A stretch of DNA of 38,742 nucleotides from a virus: the IMG/VR virus record IMGVR_UViG_3300036715_004470, positions 1 through 38,742 of that record; one strand, 5' to 3'. The first letter of the stretch is position 1. Every line of letters starts with the position of its first letter. Shown here one piece after another: positions 15,582-23,600 of this stretch. The notes beneath the pieces were generated by a model. The model saw nothing but the letters and a program-made list of their open reading frames with translations, was not told the origin of the DNA and ran no database searches. The translations under genes were made by a program, and so were the position numbers.

Positions 15582-16918
15582 TGCCAACAACGTACATAAA
15601 CGCCACAGAACAAGGCAACACCGACACGCGCACTATCCTTGCGAAGTTGGTAGAGCTATTGCCAAGCGGTACAGGCTATGTACGGATATTGCCAGACGGT
15701 ACGCTCACACTCGATACGCCTTCGGGCGGTGGTGGTAGCGCTTCACCGTTCCGTGAGAAATTGATTGTTTCGGCAACGAATGTTCTTTCACAATTAAGCT
15801 ACACGCCGCGCACGGGAACAGTCGTAAAACTCACCATACGCGGCTTGACACATTCCTCGCTTTCATCGGACTTCACCGTGAGCGGGAAAAACATCACTAT
15901 TGCGGGCGGTGGTTATGCGATACTGGCAACATGGAACGTGGAAGCGGAATACTACACAGATGATACGATTACGCCTCCCACTATCACAAGTTTTGCGCCC
16001 TCTTCGGCTTCTGTCGGTGGTACGTTAGTTATCACTGGCACGGGCTTTTTCGGGGTGCAATCGGTTATCATTGGTGGCGTTGCGCAAACAACCTATACCG
16101 TGAACAGCGCCACACAGATAACCGTCACGCTTGGCGCGGGAACGTATTCGACAAACACCGTCGTTGTTATTACCGCAAGCGGCGCAGCAACAAGAGCGGG
16201 CTTCACCTATCTCGACCCAACACCGACAATTACGGCGGTTCTGGCAACCGTGAGCGCTATCGGAAACCCTGTCGTTATCAACGGCACGAACTTTACAGGC
16301 GCTACGGCTGTTCGCTTTGGTGGCACAAACGCAGCCAGTTACGTTGTCAATTCGGCAACGCAAATCACGGCAACGATAGCAGATACAGGCACGGCGGGAA
16401 CGGTACAGGTCGTTACGCCGTTCGGCACGGCAACGTCAGCAAGTAGTATCTCACTTGATACTATTCTGCCTATGCCACGAAGCGGGCGGGAAATGACGGC
16501 AACAACGACAACATTTAATACGATTCCTTACACAGCAAGCGGCAACGCGAACAACGCAGGACAAGAGGCTTGGAGAGCGTTTACGCTGAACGCAGCAAAT
16601 TACTACTTCGGTGTCACGCAAAACGGCACAGAGTATTTGCAGATTCAGTGCGGCTTACGCTTCAAAGAAGCATCCTACACGATTTTCACGCCGAACTTGA
16701 GTACGAACTATTTGCCGAAGAACTGGTTTTACGAGGCATCAAACGACGGCGTTACGTGGGTAACGCTTGACAGTCGCACGAATCAAGCCCTCGCTGGAAA
16801 CACGCAATACACGTACCCTGTAACGTCAAACGCTGGATATTACTCATGTCGCAGGATTCGGATAACCGCAACGCAATTAGTAGGATGGCCACCTGCACTA
16901 CGACTGATGTTTAACTAA
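15581..16918 (+). CDS. Fibre protein with two IPT/TIG domains and a discoidin-like tip
   Basis: The 445-residue protein starts with a conserved-looking N-terminal adaptor and a Gly/Ser linker (PSGGGGSAS, ~47-55). Two immunoglobulin-like IPT/TIG repeats follow at about 132-211 (PPTITSFAPSSASVGGTLVI) and 212-293 (PTPTITAVLATVSAIGNPVVI). The last ~140 residues look like an F5/8-type C (discoidin) carbohydrate-binding domain, with the telltale WFYEASNDGVTWVTLDSRT. Together this suggests a fibre that binds host surface glycans. It is coupled by overlapping stop/start to the genes on both sides. Confidence 0.7.
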   Translation: MPTTYINATEQGNTDTRTILAKLVELLPSGTGYVRILPDGTLTLDTPSGGGGSASPFREKLIVSATNVLSQLSYTPRTGTVVKLTIRGLTHSSLSSDFTVSGKNITIAGGGYAILATWNVEAEYYTDDTITPPTITSFAPSSASVGGTLVITGTGFFGVQSVIIGGVAQTTYTVNSATQITVTLGAGTYSTNTVVVITASGAATRAGFTYLDPTPTITAVLATVSAIGNPVVINGTNFTGATAVRFGGTNAASYVVNSATQITATIADTGTAGTVQVVTPFGTATSASSISLDTILPMPRSGREMTATTTTFNTIPYTASGNANNAGQEAWRAFTLNAANYYFGVTQNGTEYLQIQCGLRFKEASYTIFTPNLSTNYLPKNWFYEASNDGVTWVTLDSRTNQALAGNTQYTYPVTSNAGYYSCRRIRITATQLVGWPPALRLMFN

Positions 16919-19029
16919 TGGAACAAACACACTACACGCAGATTGTACCGCAACCAGTGGAGTATCTCGCTACGGCGGGCGCTACACTTGACACTGTACC
17001 TGTGTTCGCGGGCGTGAATTATACGCCTCAGTACCCCGTTTCGGCTTTCCAAGCGGGCGCTTCTTTGGGGCGTGTTGCTGAAATCAACGTCACAGGCGCG
17101 GGCGCAACGGCTTCCGTGTCTGGAAAGCGTATGACAATTAACGTTGCGGGCAGTTCTTTGACAGGTACAAGTGGCAACGGCTTAACCGTCGGTGCAAATT
17201 CGGTATCGCTTGCACAGGCAACGACATTGAGCGCGGGCGCTATGCCTGCTTACCCTGCTCTCAACGCTACGTTTTTATATCTCCGTGGTGATGGGCTTTG
17301 GGCAATTCCGCCTTCTGGCGGTGGTGGCGGTGGTGGCACGATGAATGGTTGGCGGTCGCAACTTGTGAACCAGTTTAACGCTGCGGTTTCAACGGTGAAT
17401 ATCACCGACAACTTTGTGAATCAGATGCAAGCCGGCACGGGAATAAATATCACGCAAACCGACTTAGGCGGCGGCTCTCGGTTCACGATTTCGCTAGAGG
17501 CGGGCGCGGGTTATACACATCCTGCATACACACCGCAAAATTTCATGCCGTCGCTCACTGGTAATGTTCTCACCGTACCTGCTATCGTTACGGACGCAAT
17601 CGGTAGCGTTACAGGTATCACGGCGCAATCTTTTACTTTGCCAAGCGGCGGCGGTAGCTCTCTCACTGGTAACAGTGGGAACGGACTGACGGTCACGGCA
17701 AACACAGTGACACTTGCTCTCGCGAATACAAGTAGTGCGGGCGCTATGCCAACACTGCCAAACAATTCAAGCCTGTTTTTGAACGGTGTCGGAGCATGGG
17801 CAACACCACCAAGTGGCGGCGGTGGTGCGGTGACATCGGTAACGAGTGGCAATCCTACGGCGCTTGCTGTTTCGCCTACGACGGGCGGGGTGGTGGTTAC
17901 GCCGAATGGTCAAAGCACCGTGTTAAACAGCGCGTGGAATCCGTCAACACGCATACTCAGTATTCCCGTAGGCACGTATCAAGGCGGAATCCTTACGAGT
18001 TCGGTGCTGAATCAATTCGACTTGACGGTAGCGGCAACGACCAACACAGTCGAAGTACGAAGCGAGGGCGTGACCATCGGACAAGCCGCAATCCTGAATT
18101 TCAAAGGCGCGGGCGTGACGGTAACGCCGGGCGTTGGGTACGAAATCAATATACCGGGCGCTACGGGTGGCGGTTTGGCTGGCATATCCATAAACGGCGT
18201 AGGCAGTTATCCGGGACTGTCGATTACAGGTGCGGGCGTATCGGTTTCGGGAAGCATTGTAACGATTTCGGGCGGTGGTGGCGGTGGTCTTGTTGGCACG
18301 TCTGGCAATGGCTTGACGGTAGGCACGAATAGCGTTTCTTTGGCTATCGCAACAAATAGCAGCGCGGGCGCAATGCCTGTTCTGAGTGGTATTTCAACGC
18401 AGTATCTGAGCGGCGCCGGGACGTGGCTAAATGTTCCGTCAGGTGGTGGCGGTGTAACTGGTTCTGTTGCGGGCGCTTGGGACAATTCGACAAGGCAAAT
18501 ATCTATTCCGTCTCTTGGTTTCACAAGCGGGCTAATTACTTCATCTGGCTTGGCTTCGTTTGTTATACCGACAGGCTTGCCAAATGGTGCGCTTGCAAAC
18601 ACTCTCTACCACGACGGTAGTGCTTGGCAAGCAACAAGCAAGGTTTCAGTAAACCCGAACACTTCTAAAATGGCTGTTAATATGGATACTTCTAATGGTG
18701 AAGTATCGCTTATTGCAGGGGCTTCAGGGCAATATACAGAACTAAAGCTAACGCCTACAAGTGCTTCATTAGGAAGAATTGGAGATAATTCTATTATCGC
18801 AAACATAAACGCCGCTTCTGTCAATATCAATGCGTTTAACTCTAGCACTTTCAGGACGGACATAGGCTCTGTCGGTTCTCTTGGTATTATACGCACATAC
18901 AATGGCAGCGCATCAACGGCGGGACTTAGTTTTTTTGGGGCGAATACTGTCCCTCAACAAACGATTATCGCAGGAAATCTTGCTTCTATTGAGGCATTAC
19001 TAATCAACTACGGACTAGCTAAATACTAA
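16918..19029 (+). CDS. Long repetitive tail fibre protein
   Basis: The 703-residue fibre contains three copies of a ~55-residue module, at about 80-136, 248-302 and 458-512. Each copy reads GNGLTV ... (S)AGAMP ... LxGxGxW and ends in a Gly-rich PPSGGGG or PSGGGG linker. Between the copies are beta-rich stretches of varying length. The last ~130 residues (from about 18640) are unrelated in style and visibly more A/T-rich. This suggests a separately acquired tip that carries receptor specificity. It overlaps the TIG fibre gene by one base. It probably forms trimeric side or tip fibres. Confidence 0.7.
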   Translation: MEQTHYTQIVPQPVEYLATAGATLDTVPVFAGVNYTPQYPVSAFQAGASLGRVAEINVTGAGATASVSGKRMTINVAGSSLTGTSGNGLTVGANSVSLAQATTLSAGAMPAYPALNATFLYLRGDGLWAIPPSGGGGGGGTMNGWRSQLVNQFNAAVSTVNITDNFVNQMQAGTGINITQTDLGGGSRFTISLEAGAGYTHPAYTPQNFMPSLTGNVLTVPAIVTDAIGSVTGITAQSFTLPSGGGSSLTGNSGNGLTVTANTVTLALANTSSAGAMPTLPNNSSLFLNGVGAWATPPSGGGGAVTSVTSGNPTALAVSPTTGGVVVTPNGQSTVLNSAWNPSTRILSIPVGTYQGGILTSSVLNQFDLTVAATTNTVEVRSEGVTIGQAAILNFKGAGVTVTPGVGYEINIPGATGGGLAGISINGVGSYPGLSITGAGVSVSGSIVTISGGGGGGLVGTSGNGLTVGTNSVSLAIATNSSAGAMPVLSGISTQYLSGAGTWLNVPSGGGGVTGSVAGAWDNSTRQISIPSLGFTSGLITSSGLASFVIPTGLPNGALANTLYHDGSAWQATSKVSVNPNTSKMAVNMDTSNGEVSLIAGASGQYTELKLTPTSASLGRIGDNSIIANINAASVNINAFNSSTFRTDIGSVGSLGIIRTYNGSASTAGLSFFGANTVPQQTIIAGNLASIEALLINYGLAKY

Positions 19030-19053
19030 TTTCAAACTATAAATCACAAAACC

Positions 19054-19245
19054 ATGAAAATCAAAGCAAAAATCGCGGCTCTTGTCGCAGGGAACACACC
19101 AGACACGGTGCAACTCCAAACGGGACTTGTTGACGAAAACGGCAACATCACGCAGTATTTCAACATTGCCGTTTCAGGAAAAGAAGCAATCGAATACTGG
19201 CAAGACCGTGATAAACCGTTCACTTGGACGCTCACACAAGAGTAA
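19054..19245 (+). CDS. Small hypothetical protein between fibre and tail tube genes
   Basis: A 63-residue protein with no recognised motif. It opens with MKIKAKIAALVAGNTPD, continues with strand-like VQLQTGLVDENGNITQYFNI, and ends DKPFTWTLTQE, suggesting a compact beta-rich fold. The start follows an A-rich leader (aaactataaatcacaaaacc) without a Shine-Dalgarno sequence, a style seen elsewhere in this phage. It sits 24 bases after the fibre gene and 37 bases before the tail tube gene. A fibre chaperone or small tail component is possible, but nothing in the sequence decides this. Confidence 0.6.
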   Translation: MKIKAKIAALVAGNTPDTVQLQTGLVDENGNITQYFNIAVSGKEAIEYWQDRDKPFTWTLTQE

Positions 19246-19282
19246 ATTTAACTTTCTTTCTTTCACTTAACGAAATACAATT

Positions 19283-19915
19283 ATGGCAGGAGCAGCAGCA
19301 CGTTGGGGCGGCGGTGCAATTAAGCACATTTACCGTCTCAAAACAGACCATACAGGCGGACTTTTCGCTTGGGATGACACAACATTAACAACGCCAACAA
19401 CCGCTTTCGCAGATGCTTTTCAGCTTGGCGCAACGACAGGTGACGTGATTGTAGAGCAATCGCAGATTGCGTATGATGATAGTGGTATTCCGACGTTTAC
19501 CTACAACCAATCTCGAAGCGACAAAGACTTTTCGGCGTTTCTTGACATTGCTTGTCCGAAGAAAACGACGGCGGGCGGCGCAACTCGTAGCGAGAAAACT
19601 GCCGAAGATGGTCGCAAAATCGGTGGTAAAACGTCTGGTAGCAACGCAAAATTCTTGGTCGTGGACTACGGTTCACCTGACGAAAACGATGAAGTTCTTG
19701 TAACGGTCGTCGTTGGCACATTTAAGAACACAAGCGGTTCGCGCACATACCAAGCGGGCGAATTGGTTACGCCGTCGGTGGAGTTTGTCGGTGAAGCGGC
19801 AAAAGTAGCGATTACTATACCGTCAACGGCTTTAGACCCGTCGCTCGTTACAGCAACAGCGCTCACTTTCCGCAAAGACTATATGTCCGAAGATTATCAC
19901 CTCGCAATTCCATAA
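19283..19915 (+). CDS. Major tail protein (tail tube)
   Basis: The 210-residue protein is followed by the tail chaperones and the tape measure, which is the invariant order of siphophage tail genes, so it is taken as the tail tube subunit. It is beta-rich (FLVVDYGSPDENDEVLVTVV, SVEFVGEAAKVAITIPST) with a charged loop in the middle (TRSEKTAEDGRKIGGK). This pattern fits the beta-barrel tube fold, although no single motif proves it. It begins with MAGAAARWGGGAIKHIYRLK. Expression should be high; it has no strong Shine-Dalgarno but an A-rich leader. Confidence 0.65.
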   Translation: MAGAAARWGGGAIKHIYRLKTDHTGGLFAWDDTTLTTPTTAFADAFQLGATTGDVIVEQSQIAYDDSGIPTFTYNQSRSDKDFSAFLDIACPKKTTAGGATRSEKTAEDGRKIGGKTSGSNAKFLVVDYGSPDENDEVLVTVVVGTFKNTSGSRTYQAGELVTPSVEFVGEAAKVAITIPSTALDPSLVTATALTFRKDYMSEDYHLAIP

Positions 19916-19921
19916 GCAACT

Positions 19922-20320
19922 ATGAACATAACACTAAATTTTGGCACAGAAGAAACCCCGCGTCTTGTTGACTTAGAGGCGCGGGCGGCTTCAATGGCAG
20001 CAAGCGACGATGTGACGGCGGTAGATGAAAAGCGCATGAAAGCGCTTACGCCGCTTATCGCAGACGAAAAGACACTCGAAGAGCGCTTCAAGAACAACGA
20101 CCCGCAAGCGATACAGGCGCAATTTGCCCTAAAACGCAAGGTCGCTGCTATCGGTTTCGCGCATGACGTGGAACTGGTGCAAAAAGTAGCGCTGCGTAAA
20201 GACCTCACGACTGAGGATAAAGCGCTCTTTGATTCCGCTCCGAATAGCGCTTTTTGGCGCTCACAAGACCTGTCGGAAGTGCGGCGCTTTCTGTCGTACT
20301 TTCGCGGATTGCTTGACTAA
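19922..20320 (+). CDS. Tail assembly chaperone (lambda G-like position)
   Basis: This 132-residue protein lies between the tail tube and tape measure genes, where siphophages encode the chaperones that coat the tape measure during assembly. It is helical and charged, with an N-terminal strand (MNITLNFGTEETPRLVDLEA). It ends SAFWRSQDLSEVRRFLSYFR, a helical end typical of this group. Its 3' end overlaps a second frame (to 20609) that is open well upstream of its own possible start. This is the usual setting for a programmed frameshift product. It starts 6 bases after the tail tube stop. Confidence 0.6.
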   Translation: MNITLNFGTEETPRLVDLEARAASMAASDDVTAVDEKRMKALTPLIADEKTLEERFKNNDPQAIQAQFALKRKVAAIGFAHDVELVQKVALRKDLTTEDKALFDSAPNSAFWRSQDLSEVRRFLSYFRGLLD

Positions 20321-20609
20321 GCAGCACAAAAGCGCCGAATCTATCAAAAATTGGATGGCTTTTCGCGTGAAGCCGCGTCAAAAGGACGGCGGCGGAAACG
20401 CGAAAATCGTTAAAACACGGTGGCACACATTCAATCTCATTCCAACGGTCGAATCACACGGACACGCAAAAGGACAAGAGGCATACCACAAAATGATATG
20501 TTACCTTGTTGCGGACGGCGTACCTAGTGAAGTTACACGGCTTTATCAAGACGTACCTCTCTCGCAAGTATGGGAGTTCTACGGACTGAAAAAAGCCGCG
20601 TCATGGTAA
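20313..20609 (+). CDS. Second tail assembly chaperone frame (frameshift or TTG start)
   Basis: This frame is +1 (equivalently -2) relative to the preceding chaperone and stays open back through its 3' end. An independent start at TTG 20313 (MTKQHKSAESIKNW) overlaps the previous stop by 8 bases, with only a weak GGA upstream. An ATG at 20355 has no ribosome site. In lambda, Mu and many other siphophages the second chaperone is made only as a frameshifted fusion. The C-terminal part (HKMICYLVADGVPSEVTRLY then LSQVWEFYGLKKAASW) fits such an extension. Which mechanism is used cannot be settled by reading. Confidence 0.5.
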   Translation: MTKQHKSAESIKNWMAFRVKPRQKDGGGNAKIVKTRWHTFNLIPTVESHGHAKGQEAYHKMICYLVADGVPSEVTRLYQDVPLSQVWEFYGLKKAASW

Positions 20610-20634
20610 ATCAATAAAAACCCCCGTTACGCTC

Positions 20635-20675
20635 AAGCCCGCTTGCACCCTCGAAAGTGCGGGTGGGCTTTTTTA
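20635..20675 (+). terminator. Terminator just before the tape measure gene
   Basis: AGCCCGCTTGCAC (20636-20648) pairs along its whole length, with three G-T pairs, to GTGCGGGTGGGCT (20657-20669). Six Ts follow. The tape measure ATG is only nine bases beyond. It probably reduces transcription into the long tape measure gene, whose product is needed in few copies. Confidence 0.8.
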
Positions 20676-20683
20676 CTAAAGAT

Positions 20684-23600
20684 ATGGCACAAACTCTTGA
20701 ATTAAAAATCTTGCTCACGGCGGAAACTGGCACGGCGCAACGTGCTATTGATGCGGTGAAGAGTAGTATATCCAATATCGGCGGTGGAATAAAGATTGTT
20801 GACGAGGCAACTTTGACCAAACCGTTTGAAAGCGCTGCGAAAGCGGCGAAAGAGACGGCGGGCGCAACGGACAGTATAGGACAAGCCGCAAGCAAGACTT
20901 TATCCGCAACGGATAAATTAGCAGAGAGTTTCCGTAATACGTCCAAAGCAACAACCGATTCGTTGAACGGGCAAAAGGACGCTTTGGCGCAACTCATACT
21001 GAGCGGTGGGAAAGGTTCGGCGGAATACGATAAAATGGTGCAGTCGCTCAAGTCTGCACAGGGCGCAAGCGATAAGCTAAAAGGCGCTCAAAAAGAGGTG
21101 GAAGAAGTCTTGGGGAATGTTGACAAGAAAGCGACAGGCTTTGCGGACAAGTTTGCAAAAATTGGTCTTGTCAGCAATGGCATAACCTCTCTCGCTTCCA
21201 ACATACAGGGGCTTTCCGCGCCGTTTGTAGAACTTGATTCAGGGCTTCGTGCTATTGGTACGCTTGGCGTGAAAAACTTCAAAGAGTTCGGAGACGCTGC
21301 TTTGGAACTGTCTCGCACATTCCCTGACAACGCGGCAACTATCGCAAACGCCGTTGCGGATGCTGTCGGTAGTGGTATTATCAAGACCGACCAAGCGGGG
21401 AAAATCTCTATCCAACAGGCGAAAGGCTTTGCGGAACAGGCTTCATCACTGGCACTTGCGGGCGCTACGGATATTGGTAAAGCTACAAGCGGCTTGGCTT
21501 CTGTGATGAACAGTTACGGTGACAGCTTAGACAAGTATGGAGATACGACAAAGAAAGCGGCTTTCGTTTCGGATGTACTTTTCAACACATACAATCTTGG
21601 CGTTACGACGGTTTCCGATTTGGCAAGCAATCTCTCGAATGTGACGGGCTTAGCAGCTACGGCGGGCGTAGGCATTGACCAAGTAGGCGCGGCGATTGCA
21701 ACCATGACGAAACAAGGCAAGCAAACTGGCGTAGCAACGACGCAAATACGCGGGCTTATTCAAGAATTGCTTGCGGGGAAAGACAAACTTGCACCTGTCT
21801 TGGCAGATTTGCAGAATGATTTTGCCAAGCAAGAGGGCGTAATCGCAAGTACGGGGAGGGCTTATGACAAAACAAGGACACTCCAACAGAACTTGAAAGA
21901 CGGCAACATCACCTTGCAAGACGTGGCGGCGGGAATTGGCAAAGTCGCTGCAAAGCAAGGCAAGGAAGTAACAAACATCTTCGGCTCTGTTGAAGCGGCG
22001 AGCGCTGTTCTTTCGCTCTCTGGTAAAAATGCAAAAGTAGCTTTTGAGGATTTAGAAGGTATCACAGCACGTGGCACGGTAGCGGCGGGCGTTGACGTGC
22101 AAGCGGGTTCTATCGAAAATCGAATGAAAGTGCTTATCAATACCGTGAATAGTGGCTTTGTCGCTGCGTTCTCGAAACTTGGCGACGGCGCAACGGTAGC
22201 GATAGGCGCAATATCCAAACTTGCGCCCACGATTAGCGCCGTTACTGGCATTAAGCAACTTATACCAGAATCGGTATTTACAAGCCTCGCATCCAACGCA
22301 AAAGCGCTTGGCGGTGCGTTTGTTGGCGCTTTCAAAGACTTTGGCGGTACGGTGCTTTCGGCACGTATTGGCATAGCCTCTTTCGCAGGGAATATAACAC
22401 AGGCAATTTTGCCTGCTATTGCCCGAATTGCACCAACATTGGTAGTGACTAACGCGGCGGGTGCTTTGTCGTTTGCAGGGCTTAGCACAGCAGCGACGGC
22501 AGCTTGGACGGCTGTAACCGGTCCCGTTGGTTTGGTCGTAGCTGGTATTGCGGCTGTGGGTGTTGCGGCTGTGCTGTTGTACAAGAATTTTGAGCCATTC
22601 AGAAACTTTGTTGACGGTGTTTGGGCGGGAATTGTGAAAGCATTTAACGACGCAAAGCCTGTCGTTGCGGAGCTTGGCAAACTGTTCTCCGATATTGGCG
22701 GCTTCATCAAAGACACGTTCGTAGGCGCTTTGAATGGTGCATTTGATATTATTCGCGGCGTTGGTAGCGCCGTAGGCAGCTTGCTTATTCTGGCATTTGA
22801 AAAGTTGTCGGTCGTTCTCAGTCCCGTAGCGGGCTTTTTCCGCTCTATCGGTTCGGCGGCGGCTTCGTTTGTTTCCTCGCTGTTCAAAACCACAAGCGCA
22901 ACCGATAGCGCAAGCGCGGGCTTGAAAGGTTTTGAGGGTGTACTTGGCAGTGTCCGTGCGGGCTTGGTCAACGTTCGCGCTTTTGTTGCGGGCTTGGCGG
23001 GCGGTTTGGAAGTGTTGGGGAAAACGCTTTCCAGTATCGCAACGAACCTATTAAACCCTTCGGAATGGGGTAAAATCAACGTTTCGGGCTTCTTTGACAA
23101 CTTCCAAAAAGCGTTTACAGGTCGTTGGAATCAGACGTGGGAAGATGCGAAAAAGACTGCACAGACGGGCGCGGCAAGTATCGGTGATGTTGAAGTAAAG
23201 CCGCCTGACACAGAGAAAACGGCTTCTGCACTTGAAGCCTTGCGTCAGGTGTTCGGGAAAATCAAGACCGACCTTGCAAACGGCGCAAATACTACACAGG
23301 TTTCGCGGGACTTGAAAAACCTTTTCAATAATGTGAACAAAACGCAGAAGCAAGGTAAAATCTCGCTTATAGACGCAAGCTCACTCGAAAACGAGATACA
23401 GTCAATACTCAAAAGTTTTGCCAAGAGCAAAGAAGGCAAAGACAAGTCCGCAAAAGAGGGCGAAAGCATTGAAAAATCCTACACGGATTTCATCGCAAAA
23501 CAGGTGAAATTGCGTGAAGAAATAGAAGCGGCGACGACAAAGAGCATCACCGAAGGGCGCATAAAAGCCTTAGAAGATGCAAAAGCCGCTCTCGAAAAGA

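Noticed and set aside
16025-16363. Cys/Arg-rich minus-strand frame in the TIG fibre gene
   Set aside because: Antisense of the repeated TIG domain codons; no ribosome site and the composition is atypical.
21862-23100. A 412-codon frame antisense to the tape measure gene
   Set aside because: It is a shadow of the Ala/Lys/Thr-rich tape measure codons, with no start signal or domain pattern.
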